Assembly (NCBI RefSeq): GCF_009674605.1
Contig: NZ_WKJO01000003.1
Coordinates: 62,001 to 126,000 of the forward strand
Reading direction: 5' to 3'
Source of the DNA: Haloferax litoreum
GTDB lineage: Archaea > Halobacteriota > Halobacteria > Halobacteriales > Haloferacaceae
Length of the DNA stretch: 64,000 nt
Both the position numbers and the translations under genes were made by a program. Below the pieces are notes generated by a model, which was not told where the DNA came from, did no database searches, and saw only the letters and a list, made by a program, of their open reading frames with translations. This document shows, piece by piece, positions 46,052 to 54,923 of the stretch (the first letter of the stretch is position 1; the number at the start of each line of letters is the position of its first letter).

Positions 46052-48012
46052 GAGTGTTAAACGCATCAGTATTCAAGAAGAACAGCGTCGACGTCAACGC
46101 CGCAATCGTCGGTCTCGTACTGGCGATTATCCTCCTCCCGCTTCGGACGCTCTCGTCAGAACCGTTCATCACCGCGATTCCCGTTTCACTGGGGTTAGCC
46201 TGCCTCTCGTACCTCGTCGTCAGGTGGCAGTACGATTCTGCGACTGAACTGCCGTCTATCTCGGCCTCGCTCTCGAAGGCCTCGACCGTCGCCTTCGTCT
46301 TCGGTCTCGGGACGCTCGTGCTCATCGCCCAGCAAGCACACGCCCGCACGGTCCCGTTCTTGCTCCTCGCGTCGGCACTGGCCGCGGTGATTCTCGTCCA
46401 ACTCTTCTTCGTCACAGACGAAGCGTTCAGCCCGGGTATCGTCCTCGCACAGATACTCGCCCTCTCGGTGGTCGTCCGATTCGCGTCGCTCTACACGACA
46501 CCGGGGTTCGTCGGCGTCGATAGCTGGACCCACATCACGCTGTACACCCAGCCGATTTTCGAGAGTCAGTCGCTCGACCCGTTGGCGGAGGTGAAGTACT
46601 ACTCCGCACCGCTGTACCACATCCTCGTGGCCACGACTGCACAGTGGCTCGGTGTCTCACTCCGCGATGCCCTGTTCCTCTCTGTCGGTGTCGTCATGAC
46701 GCTGTTCACGGTCACGATATTCGGCGCAAGTCGATTTTTCGTCGGTGAACGGTGGGCCGTCGTCGCAGTGGCCCTGTACGCCGTCGCCGACCACGTCGTT
46801 CGGTGGGGCATCAATATCATCCCGACGAGTCTCGGTCTCGTGTTCTTCGTCGCCATCGTGTACTACACGATTCGAATGCTGTCGGTCCCGGCCCGCCTGA
46901 GAGACTACGGGATGATGCTCTTTTTCAGCGTCGCGATTATCTTCACCCATCAGGTGTCGGCGTTCATCGCACTCGTCCTCCTCGGCGTCGCCACGACCGT
47001 CCAACTGCTGTTCAAGTTCGGTCACGGCCAGACAATCTTCGGAGAACAGAATCGCCCAGTCAGCGAGGAAGCAGTCGACTCGTGGAGTCTCACCGCTGTG
47101 ACGACCCTCTACGCGGGTATCCTCGTCGTCAACTGGAGTGTCACGCCGTTCGCCGACTCGACGTTCATCGAGTTCATGCCGCGACTGCTCGAATTCACCG
47201 TCTCACAGTCGGCAGGGTTCTTGAACCTCATCGACTCGTCTTCGCCCCCATCGGTGGCGACGCCCAGTGCCACCGGTTCAATGGCCCAGTACGTCGCGTA
47301 TTTCGACGGGATGGGCTACTTCATCCTGTTCTTCTTGACCATCGTGGGGTCGCTCGTGGTCCTCCACCTGCGGAGTCGCCGAGAAGCGGGACTCGTGCTC
47401 GTCGCCGTGACGGCAATCATGATGGTGTTCACGTTCCTCCTCCCGTTGTTCGGGATTCGGACGTTCATCCCGAGTCGCTGGTATGCGTTCATGTACGCGC
47501 CGATGGCCATCGTCGGGACGTTGGGCCTCTCGTACCTCGCTCACCGCGTGACTGGGCGGCGAATCGTCGTCGGACTCGTGATATTCGCCCTCGTCTTCCC
47601 GGGCACGATGCTGATGGCTCAGGGTGCGACAGAGGATAACCCCGTCTTCCCGGACCACAACATCCGCTACGCGTACACCGAATCAGAACTCGCTGCGGTC
47701 TATACCGCAGGCGAAATCGACCCCGCGGCAGGCGGTCTGGTCTACACCGACCACCCGTACAAGACGGTGTTCCCGCGGTCTGGGAGTTACGAGGCCGAGA
47801 CGATTCGGTTTGCCGAGGATGGGTCACTCGCGACGACAGGCGTCATCGTCTATCGACCGTTGCAGTCTGACGGGGCGACGTTGTTCGAGACGGGCCCCGA
47901 CAGTTCGGGGACGTACGACGTGCCGCAGTCACTGCTGTGCCCAGAAGACGGCGAGAAGTTCTACGACAACGGCGACGTACACATGTGTCGAACGCCGACG
48001 ACCGACGGCTGA
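46048..48012 (+). CDS. Large GT-C-like membrane protein
   Basis: GTG start at 46048 overlapping the GT4 stop (GTGA), 654 residues. About thirteen hydrophobic helices, then a C-terminal exterior domain (about 535-654) ending in a short cysteine pair (LLCPEDGEKFYD...CRTP). The first large loop contains GVDSWTHITLYTQPI, with an aspartate where GT-C enzymes keep their catalytic or metal residue. This suggests a polyprenyl-phosphate-sugar-using transferase or a polymerase-like role. No closer family is recognised. Confidence 0.7.
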   Translation: MRVLNASVFKKNSVDVNAAIVGLVLAIILLPLRTLSSEPFITAIPVSLGLACLSYLVVRWQYDSATELPSISASLSKASTVAFVFGLGTLVLIAQQAHARTVPFLLLASALAAVILVQLFFVTDEAFSPGIVLAQILALSVVVRFASLYTTPGFVGVDSWTHITLYTQPIFESQSLDPLAEVKYYSAPLYHILVATTAQWLGVSLRDALFLSVGVVMTLFTVTIFGASRFFVGERWAVVAVALYAVADHVVRWGINIIPTSLGLVFFVAIVYYTIRMLSVPARLRDYGMMLFFSVAIIFTHQVSAFIALVLLGVATTVQLLFKFGHGQTIFGEQNRPVSEEAVDSWSLTAVTTLYAGILVVNWSVTPFADSTFIEFMPRLLEFTVSQSAGFLNLIDSSSPPSVATPSATGSMAQYVAYFDGMGYFILFFLTIVGSLVVLHLRSRREAGLVLVAVTAIMMVFTFLLPLFGIRTFIPSRWYAFMYAPMAIVGTLGLSYLAHRVTGRRIVVGLVIFALVFPGTMLMAQGATEDNPVFPDHNIRYAYTESELAAVYTAGEIDPAAGGLVYTDHPYKTVFPRSGSYEAETIRFAEDGSLATTGVIVYRPLQSDGATLFETGPDSSGTYDVPQSLLCPEDGEKFYDNGDVHMCRTPTTDG

Positions 48013-48228
48013 GTGAGACCCACCGGGGAATCGACCGAGTGCGTTTCGATTCGCTGCCAGAAACAAGGCCGGAGGACGGTCGCTACCGAGCAGATTCTTG
48101 TCGAGCGTCGGAGGCAGAGCACGAGGCGGGAATGGTTCGTGCGTTCAAGGCGGTTTTCTCGAACGGCAGGAACGACAGAAAGTCACGGAGAGAGGCGGTT
48201 ATGCGACCTCGTGACGGGATACCCGCTG

Positions 48229-48237
48229 AATAACAAT
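48229..48237 (+). promoter_or_regulatory. AATAACAAT promoter-like box upstream of DUF1616 gene
   Basis: Ends 30 nt before the proposed GTG start at 48268. It supports that start choice over longer readings. Confidence 0.5.
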
Positions 48238-48267
48238 GTCCTCACCACGGGTAGAGATAGTAAGACC

Positions 48268-49251
48268 GTGATTGGAGATTCGCCCACCGCGTCCCAAGAG
48301 AGAATCCCGAGAGACCTTGCAGGGGTGATGTTGCTGACGGCCGTGGCCGTGGCCGTGTTGTCACTTCCGACGACGAGCGGAACGGTTCCACGCCTGCTCT
48401 TCGGGATTCCGTTGCTCGTCTTTCTCCCTGGTTATGCGTTGGTTTCGGCCGTCTACACGAAGTCTGACGTCCCACCCACGGTGACAGATGGAACTCAGGC
48501 GTCGGCAAGCAGGTGGGCGGGGCGAAGTATCGACGTGTACACGCGACTCGGACTGTCGGTCGCATCGAGCGTGGCCATCGTGGCGATGGTCGCGTACGTT
48601 CTGAACTTCACGGCGTTCGGCATCAGCCCGGTCCCGACGCTCGTCACCGTGAGTGCCTTGACTATTGTCTTCTCGCTCGTTGCGCTCTGGCGGCGGCGTG
48701 CAGTTACGCCGACAGAACGGTTTTCTGTGACCCTTCCGTCGGTCCACATTCGTGGGGCGACGCGAGGCCAAACGCTCCTGAACGTCGCAATCGTCGTGGG
48801 GGTCGTCTTCGCGCTCTCGGCGACGGGGTACGCGCTGACCGCTGCTGAACCGACCGCTGGCGAACCATTCACCGAGTTCTATCTCCTCACCGAGAGCGAG
48901 ACTGGTGAGTTCGTCGCCAACGACTATCCCGAGGCACTCACCGCCGGAGAGCCAACTGAACTCGCCGTCGGCATCGAGAACCACGAAGACGGTTCTCGTG
49001 ATTACACAGTCGTCGTCCTCCTCCAGCGAGTGGACGCGTCCGGAACGCTAATCGAACGCGAGCAGATTTCTCAGTTCCAATCGAGCGTCGCGGCAGGTGA
49101 GACGGACGTCGTCGAACACACGGTTACCCCAGACGGAATCACCGGTGAAAACCTCGAACTCGTCTACCTCCTGTACGTCGACGAACCACCGGCAGAACCG
49201 ACTCGAGAGAACGCGTATCGTGACCTCCGACTCCGTGTATCAGTGTCGTAA
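48268..49251 (+). CDS. DUF1616 family membrane protein
   Basis: Start at the GTG 48268 (VIGDSPTASQ), 327 residues. Two N-terminal helices (about 17-55; FGIPLLVFLPGYALVSAVY is the family hallmark), two more near 100-145, a fifth near 190, then a beta-rich exterior domain (about 210-327: PTELAVGIENHEDGSRDYTVVV) with an Ig-like look. DUF1616 proteins occur in archaeal glycosylation loci; function unknown. Read 29 bp before a GT2 gene; a paralogous pair in reverse order lies at 54924-57070. Confidence 0.82.
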   Translation: MIGDSPTASQERIPRDLAGVMLLTAVAVAVLSLPTTSGTVPRLLFGIPLLVFLPGYALVSAVYTKSDVPPTVTDGTQASASRWAGRSIDVYTRLGLSVASSVAIVAMVAYVLNFTAFGISPVPTLVTVSALTIVFSLVALWRRRAVTPTERFSVTLPSVHIRGATRGQTLLNVAIVVGVVFALSATGYALTAAEPTAGEPFTEFYLLTESETGEFVANDYPEALTAGEPTELAVGIENHEDGSRDYTVVVLLQRVDASGTLIEREQISQFQSSVAAGETDVVEHTVTPDGITGENLELVYLLYVDEPPAEPTRENAYRDLRLRVSVS

Positions 49252-49280
49252 CATACGCACGTCATACATCCAAGAAATCC

Positions 49281-50303
49281 ATGTACAAAGAGAACACAAT
49301 CAGCGTCGTCATTCCGGCATACAACGAAGCAGGCTTCATCGGCGAAGTCTTGGAAAGCGTCCCGTCGTACGTCGACCGAGTGTACGTCGTCGACGATGGG
49401 TCTACAGACAGTACCTGGGAAGAGATACAGGCACACGCGACGACAGTCACCGAGTCAGCAGACGGGAGCGTCGTCCAGTTCGACCAACGTATCGTCCCCA
49501 TCCGTCACGTCGAGAACCGTGGTGTCGGCGGTGCCATCAAGACTGGGTACCTCCGTGCGCGTGACGACGAGATAGACATCACCGCCGTGATGGGAGGTGA
49601 CGGCCAGATGGACCCAGACCGCTTACCGAACCTCCTCGACCCGATAGTCGATGGGCGTGCAGACTACGTGAAAGCCAATCGTCTCAGCAGGCCCGAGAAC
49701 CGGCGTTCCATGCCACCGTTCCGATACGTCGGTAACGTCATCCTCACGTTCCTGACCAAAATCGCGAGTGGGTACTGGGGTATCAGTGACCCACAAAACG
49801 GGTATACCGCCATCTCACTCGACGCACTCGAACGAGCGCCAATCGAGGACATGTACGAGTTCTACGGGTACTGTAACGACCTATTGGCGAAACTCAACGT
49901 CGAGCGTCTTCGTGTCGCCGACGTTCCGGTTCGGAGCGTCTACGGCGACGAAAAGAGCCACATTCGGTATCAAACCTACATCCCGCGCGTCTCTGCGATG
50001 CTGCTCCGGACCTTCCTCTGGCGACTCTCTGCGACGGTCCGTCGCGACAGGAGCAATCCAGTACCACTCTTCTATCTCACCGGTGCAGCAGGAGTGCTCG
50101 GCGGTGTCTCACAATTCGTGCGAAATCTGCTCGTCTCGAGAGACGACGATTCAGATAGTGGCCGTGCTCTTACCGGCGTACTCGCCGGGAGTGTGTCACT
50201 CCTCGTCGCCATGTTATGGGAGACGCGCCTCAACCGTGACCTGAGTGTCACCGAAGACACTCGGTGGAACGAGCGAGAAGACCAAGACCGAAGTGGCGAC
50301 TGA
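49281..50303 (+). CDS. GT2 glycosyltransferase (dolichol-phosphate-mannose-synthase-like)
   Basis: 340 residues. ISVVIPAYNEAGFIGEVLES, VYVVDDGSTDST, VMGGDGQMDPD and SDPQNGYTAIS are the DPM1-like GT2 signature; the first aspartate of the usual DGDGQ box is glycine here. A basic KSHIRYQTYIP region and two C-terminal helices follow. It probably charges a polyprenyl phosphate or extends a lipid-linked sugar. Paralogue of the gene at 54924. CGTAACATA (49247-49255) is a candidate promoter box 25 nt upstream, overlapping the previous stop. Confidence 0.9.
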   Translation: MYKENTISVVIPAYNEAGFIGEVLESVPSYVDRVYVVDDGSTDSTWEEIQAHATTVTESADGSVVQFDQRIVPIRHVENRGVGGAIKTGYLRARDDEIDITAVMGGDGQMDPDRLPNLLDPIVDGRADYVKANRLSRPENRRSMPPFRYVGNVILTFLTKIASGYWGISDPQNGYTAISLDALERAPIEDMYEFYGYCNDLLAKLNVERLRVADVPVRSVYGDEKSHIRYQTYIPRVSAMLLRTFLWRLSATVRRDRSNPVPLFYLTGAAGVLGGVSQFVRNLLVSRDDDSDSGRALTGVLAGSVSLLVAMLWETRLNRDLSVTEDTRWNEREDQDRSGD

Positions 50304-50475
50304 ACTCGGTCCAGTCGCGAGTCGTCTGAGTCCCTCTCGTCGTCCTTTTCGTCTGTTCCCTGCTACCGAAGCGTTCGCCGAGCATCTGGTGCGATTTTAC
50401 GTTTGGTATCAACTAAGTCTACAATTAACCATCACTATCTCGGCAGTGAGGGTGAGTGGACCCGATTCGCAGGAG

Positions 50476-50484
50476 TATAACAAT
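50476..50484 (+). promoter_or_regulatory. TATAACAAT promoter-like box of the ParB-like gene
   Basis: Ends 26 nt before the ATG at 50511, again a leaderless-type spacing. Confidence 0.55.
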
Positions 50485-50510
50485 CAATATATAGAGGTAT
50501 ATTGTGAACC

Positions 50511-51362
50511 ATGCTTCGGTCAGCGGGAACCATCTATCGTGAGTGGGGGCTTAGATACCTCATCGCGATAGGGACAGAGCACTTCCTCATCCGCGCCCTC
50601 GCTGATTCTCGCTCGCCGTCGTACTGGCGACGGACCGAATCGTTCCACGACCGAATCTTAGACACCGACGTAAGCCACTACGAACACCCGACGAATCCGT
50701 TCGCACTTCGGTACGTCGACCCTGCGAAGATATCCCGATTCAGTGGGCGAGGGAGTGCTCTCTGGGAGAACGCGATGTACGAAATCGGCACGGTTCAGGA
50801 CGGTGACTGGGACATCGAGCCATATCGAGGCCCACTCGAAGACAAGGAACTGGAGATCACGTTTGCAAACGCCCTCGAAGAGACAGTCCTCTACCGCTCG
50901 ATGAAAGAACACTTCACGAACGGAGTCGCGTGGGAAGACACCCAGTTCGTTCAGCGTATGTGCGAACTCATCGAGGAGTCCGATACGCGTGCGTGGCACG
51001 GGTCACTGACCTGTGAAGACGTTCGAGAGCGATGTGCGTACCTCGATTCACTGTACGAACGTATCCAGACGGACGGGTTCCTCTCACAACGGGAACTGCA
51101 ACAGCGTGGTGAAGAACCGCCGAAAGATTACCTCGATACCCTTCGAAGCGAGATTCTCGTCGACATCGGTCGCGACGGTGAGTTTTTGATGGTCGACGGT
51201 CGCCACCGGTTGTCTATCGCCAAAATACTGGGAGTCGAATCCATCCCAGTCGTGGTCGTCGTTCGTCACACACAGTGGATGGATAAAATCAACAGCGACC
51301 CAGAAGTGTTCGGGTCGCACCCGGATTTATCTGCCGAGAAAGACACGCCAACTCGGTACTGA
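50511..51362 (+). CDS. Protein with C-terminal ParB-like fold motif
   Basis: 283 residues. The N-terminal 200 residues are helical and match nothing I recognise. The C-terminal part (about 215-260) reads ILVDIGRDGEFLMVDGRHRLSIAKILG followed by the strand ESIPVVVVVRH, which is the DGxHR box and following strand of ParB/Srx-type domains. That fold includes CTP-dependent DNA clamps and small-molecule kinases (SerK), and the box binds nucleotide. In a glycan locus with no partition genes, a kinase or nucleotide-dependent modifying role is more likely than DNA segregation. Function unassigned. Confidence 0.7.
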   Translation: MLRSAGTIYREWGLRYLIAIGTEHFLIRALADSRSPSYWRRTESFHDRILDTDVSHYEHPTNPFALRYVDPAKISRFSGRGSALWENAMYEIGTVQDGDWDIEPYRGPLEDKELEITFANALEETVLYRSMKEHFTNGVAWEDTQFVQRMCELIEESDTRAWHGSLTCEDVRERCAYLDSLYERIQTDGFLSQRELQQRGEEPPKDYLDTLRSEILVDIGRDGEFLMVDGRHRLSIAKILGVESIPVVVVVRHTQWMDKINSDPEVFGSHPDLSAEKDTPTRY

Positions 51363-51435
51363 ACGACCCACATCCAGAGCGTCTGTCGTCGGTTTCGGTG
51401 AGCACTGTGGGCTCCCGTACTACGTCTTCCGACCC

Positions 51436-52830
51436 CTACGGTAACTCGATTGTGAGGTTCACCGTCGAGAGCGACGAATTGACTGTTTCGACTGCTTCGC
51501 CGGTTACTTTGATGACCGAGTCAGTGAGTTTGCACCCGTTCGAATTCTCGAACCTAAACCCGTTCCGTTCGCGTCCCGTCTGGTTCACCTCGCATCCTTT
51601 GAACGTCGTCCCGTCTCGGCCGTTTATCGAGACGGCGTGTCCAAACCCGGCACTCCCGACGATTCGGACGTTCTCGAACGTCGAGCCAAACGGGCCAGCG
51701 GAAGAATCTGGGTCGAGTGCGTGAATCGCGTACGTGTCGTCCCTGTCGACCCTGATAGTCGTGTTTCGGATGGTCGCACGACCGGTGTCGGAGTGGAGCA
51801 CCAGCGCCCCAAATCCTTCGCCCGCCTCTTTCCCGATGTAGATGAGGCAGTCCTCGACGAGTTGGTCGGACTTGCCGCGAAGTCTGAGTCCTCTCGCGTT
51901 GAGTGCACCCGGTGGACTCGGTGGTACCTCATTGACAACGATGGTCGCACCTCGAACAGTCGAACCTGTCGTCCCGATACGGACGTTCGCGATGTTGTTG
52001 TTCTTGAACAGACCGCCCTCCACGTGGACGATACCATCCGCACCGTTTATCGACTCTTCGGGCCGTCCGGGCGATGACGCGTACAGTCCGTTGTTCGGGA
52101 AGTTCTCGATGACGCAGTCTCGGAACGTCATCGACCCGGCGTGGGCACTTCCGACGTACACACCGACGGCGTTTCCACCCTCGTGGCCGCCATCGCGGGC
52201 GATGAGTCTCTCGACGAGTGCACTCGACTGTCTGTCGAGTACCTCGAACCTGAACATCGCGGGATTGTTCGGTCTCTCCTCGTCGGGCATCTTCCCTCGA
52301 ACGCGGATATCTCGAACGGTGAAGTCCCCGTCGGCGATGATGTGAATCGACCCACCGAATCCATCGGCCGTGTAATCGAATTCGAACCCCTCGAAGAGAA
52401 AGTCGCTGATACCTTCGAGTCGAATGAACAGGTTGTCTTCCAACTCGTGTGCAGGGTGGTTGGGGACGAATGTCGGTGTCGCTCCGTCCGCTGCCACGAA
52501 CGCGAAGTTCGAGACCGATTCGAGTTCGAACTGGTCGAGTTTGTATCGTCCGTCGGGGAACACGACAGCAGTGTCGTCCTCGACGACGCGTTGGAGGACG
52601 TCGTTTATCGTCTCTCTGCCGGATGGGTCACCACCGGCGTCGACCAGATTGACGACGTTTCCGTATCGGTCCAGGGGAGACGACTCCAATTCGGGAGGCG
52701 TATACTCGTCAGTCGTCCTGTCGTCGTCCTCGGGAGGCCCTTCGAAGAAGGGCAACCGATTCAGACACCCAGCCAGCCCCGCAGCGAGGCCAACCGCGCC
52801 ACCGTACTTGAGATAGTCCCGTCGTTGCAT
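51436..52830 (-). CDS. Tat lipoprotein with right-handed beta-helix
   Basis: 464 residues. Twin arginines (MQRRDYLKYGG) and lipobox LAAGLAGC, an acidic linker, then from about residue 60 a pectate-lyase-like parallel beta-helix that begins with a GDPSGRETINDVLQRVVED entry segment and continues through rungs such as VHVEGGLFKNNNIANVRIG and GLRLRGKSDQLVEDCLIYIG. It should be lipid-anchored outside the cell. Shares rung sequence and layout with the protein at 61141 and is its paralogue. Lyase, epimerase or glycan-binding role possible; no catalytic residues can be named. Confidence 0.82.
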   Translation of the reverse strand: MQRRDYLKYGGAVGLAAGLAGCLNRLPFFEGPPEDDDRTTDEYTPPELESSPLDRYGNVVNLVDAGGDPSGRETINDVLQRVVEDDTAVVFPDGRYKLDQFELESVSNFAFVAADGATPTFVPNHPAHELEDNLFIRLEGISDFLFEGFEFDYTADGFGGSIHIIADGDFTVRDIRVRGKMPDEERPNNPAMFRFEVLDRQSSALVERLIARDGGHEGGNAVGVYVGSAHAGSMTFRDCVIENFPNNGLYASSPGRPEESINGADGIVHVEGGLFKNNNIANVRIGTTGSTVRGATIVVNEVPPSPPGALNARGLRLRGKSDQLVEDCLIYIGKEAGEGFGALVLHSDTGRATIRNTTIRVDRDDTYAIHALDPDSSAGPFGSTFENVRIVGSAGFGHAVSINGRDGTTFKGCEVNQTGRERNGFRFENSNGCKLTDSVIKVTGEAVETVNSSLSTVNLTIELP

Positions 52831-53215
52831 CTTGCACTAGAACGTACGTGAGACACGCTCGGTCACGAGTCTGGTCTCACTACGTCAACCGTCCCAACCT
52901 AAGAGTCCTGAGCGGTTCGTTATGATTGATATATCCTCGATAACCGCTTTCTAAATATCATATTTTTTATACTCGCGTCGACAGGCATTACACACCCCAG
53001 AACCCGATTCTAAAGTGCTCAAACCGGTATTTTGAAAAGACGAGGTCGTGGCGGTGCAGTGGAACAGTTTTCCTCGAAGAGTATCCGTCCTCCGTGACGA
53101 TGGAAGTCGAAATCGGGTTCCAGTACCGTTCTGAGGGCCGTACAAGCTCAGATAAGCGTCACTTATCTACGACACACAGGTTAGCAGACCTATACTAAAT
53201 CACGTTCACATCGTC
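52831..53215. other. Divergent intergenic region, beta-helix lipoprotein versus ATP-grasp gene
   Basis: No gene supported. Holds a variant promoter-like box for the lipoprotein (CATAACGAA, 52916-52924 minus), an inverted repeat (53150-53168) and CTATACTAAAT just before the ATP-grasp start. Confidence 0.5.
53150..53168. promoter_or_regulatory. 7-5-7 inverted repeat before the ATP-grasp gene
   Basis: AGATAAG-cgtca-CTTATCT, about 55 bp upstream of the start and just upstream of the likely TATA box, a typical place for an archaeal activator or repressor. Confidence 0.35.
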
Positions 53216-54472
53216 GTGTCATTCATGGCGACACGAAGGAAAAGCGATGGGTCTGTCCTCATTACGACGGGAAATTACGCGACGACACGGTCGTTGGGTG
53301 AGAAAGGCATCTACACGATTCTCGCATCAGAATACGACGATGCACCCGTCGGGTCGTCACGGTATTGTGACGAGGTCGTTCGAGTCCCAGCACCAAGAGA
53401 CGACCTAGTCGCCTACAAAGACGCACTCGTGGAGATTGCCGCCCGACCAGACGTGAAGACGATCGTCCCAACCCGTGTCGAAGATGGGTACGTCCTTTCG
53501 AAGTACTACGACGAGTTCGACGAGTACGTCGACTTGGTCGTCCAACCGTTCGAGACGCTGCACGAGGCACACGATAGAATCCGACTCTTCGATGCCGCAC
53601 AGGCGGCGGGCGTTCCGATGCCGCGCACACGACTGCTCAGTGACGTGGAGGAGTTCGACACACCGGCAATCATCAAGGCGCGGTTCAACGTACTCGTCGG
53701 TGAGTACGTCGAAGGATACGGCCCGGGTGAGTACGACATCATCAAGGGACTCCACCACGTCAAACCCGGAGATGTCCTGGACCGCGACGAAATTACTCGC
53801 GAGATGAAACACGACCCAATCGTCCAAGAGTACGTCCCGTCCGCGGGAAAGTACATGTTTGCCGCACTCTACGACCACGGCGTACCGGTCGCAACCTTCC
53901 AACACCGACAGATTCGCGGGAACTCGTACACCGGTGGCGGCGGCGTCTACCGCTCGTCCGTCTATATTCCAGAGCTCGAAGCAGTCGGACGGAAACTCCT
54001 CGAACACATGAACTGGCACGGCCTCGCGTGCATCGAGTACGTCAAAGACGCAGAGACGGGAGAGTTCAAACCGATTGAACTCAATCCACGAATCTGGCAG
54101 TCGATGCCGTCGACGGTTCGCGCCGGTGCCGACTTCCCGTACTACTACTGGTTACAGGCGACGGGGCAGAAAGAGCGCGTCGAACCCAAATACGAACTCG
54201 GTGTGGGAAGTCACTTCCTCTGGGGAGAACTTGGCTACTTGGCGAGTGTCGTCAAAGACGAGTCCCCGTTCGTTCCGCGTCCATCACTCGCGTCGGCCGT
54301 GAAAGAAGTCGTTTCGTCGATGATCTCCGAACCACGGTTCGATTTCGTCCGCCTCGACGACCCGTTGCCGTTCGTCCATTTCGTCTACCACATCTTCGTC
54401 TCGAAAGTGGTCACACTCCGGTTGCTGAGTACTGCGAAGGGAGCGTTCGTACGGAGTCGAAAGACCAACTGA
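53216..54472 (+). CDS. ATP-grasp carboxylate-amine ligase-like protein
   Basis: GTG at 53216 or ATG at 53225 are both possible starts; the former gives 418 residues. Pre-ATP-grasp domain (LITTGNYATTRSLGEKGIYTI), then a central ATP-grasp region with DTPAIIKARFNVLVGEYVEG, IVQEYVPSAGKYMFAALYDHG and the metal-site segment GLACIEYVKD...FKPIELNPRIW. Such ligases join a carboxylate and an amine using ATP; in polysaccharide loci they are candidates for amidating uronic acids or adding amino acids. C-terminal about 80 residues are membrane-proximal and hydrophobic in part. An 8-bp tandem repeat runs across the stop codon. Confidence 0.85.
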   Translation: MSFMATRRKSDGSVLITTGNYATTRSLGEKGIYTILASEYDDAPVGSSRYCDEVVRVPAPRDDLVAYKDALVEIAARPDVKTIVPTRVEDGYVLSKYYDEFDEYVDLVVQPFETLHEAHDRIRLFDAAQAAGVPMPRTRLLSDVEEFDTPAIIKARFNVLVGEYVEGYGPGEYDIIKGLHHVKPGDVLDRDEITREMKHDPIVQEYVPSAGKYMFAALYDHGVPVATFQHRQIRGNSYTGGGGVYRSSVYIPELEAVGRKLLEHMNWHGLACIEYVKDAETGEFKPIELNPRIWQSMPSTVRAGADFPYYYWLQATGQKERVEPKYELGVGSHFLWGELGYLASVVKDESPFVPRPSLASAVKEVVSSMISEPRFDFVRLDDPLPFVHFVYHIFVSKVVTLRLLSTAKGAFVRSRKTN

Positions 54473-54502
54473 CCAACTGACCAACTGACCAACTGACCAA
54501 CT
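54463..54502. repeat. Five tandem copies of an 8-bp unit
   Basis: GACCAACT x5 without error, starting in the last three codons of the ATP-grasp gene; TGA at the first junction is its stop codon. Copy-number change would not alter the protein, because the stop is in the first unit. Confidence 0.9.
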
Positions 54503-54923
54503 GGCCAACGCTGTTACGAACGCCGTTCTACATCGTTACGTGTCGACATCTGGTTTCGAAACTGTCATAGTTACTACTCTATTTTGGAATTTTCAAGATT
54601 TTCGCGGGTTGTGACCACTCAGGAATCGTGTAGGAAATGTCGTGATAGTTCAGAAATAATATGTATCAGAGTTAAGTACATTCTGAATTAACTGATTGGT
54701 TTACTATACAATCAACTAATTGAGAACGTAGTATACAGACATTTATATATAAATATTCCAGATAGTAGAAATTCATTTGCTGTTTGTCGTGATTAACAAA
54801 GCATCCGACAGTCCAATAGAGAGGCGGAAGTATCGATGTCACTACGAACACAGCCCCTCGAGTCAGCGAGTCCCTCGCTGACTGATATTCGACGTACCTA
54901 CCCACGATTACAGGAGGGCCACG
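54473..54923. other. 451-bp AT-rich intergenic region
   Basis: Very AT-rich from about 54540 to 54800, with a 14-bp palindrome ATTTATATATAAAT (54741-54754), a TAACAA box (54792-54801) and a strong hairpin (54861-54883) before the GT2 gene. No convincing gene in either strand. Confidence 0.6.
54861..54883 (+). promoter_or_regulatory. 10-bp perfect hairpin in the GT2 leader
   Basis: AGTCAGCGAG-tcc-CTCGCTGACT. It lies 40 nt before the ATG at 54924 and downstream of the TAACAA box at 54792-54801, so it would be inside a 5' leader. Could regulate translation or be an operator. Confidence 0.5.

Noticed and set aside
54463-54502. Tandem repeat considered as CRISPR
   Set aside because: Units are 8 bp and contiguous, with no spacers and no cas genes.
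54540-54800. AT-rich block considered as a replication origin
   Set aside because: No orc1/cdc6 gene and no repeated origin-recognition boxes nearby.
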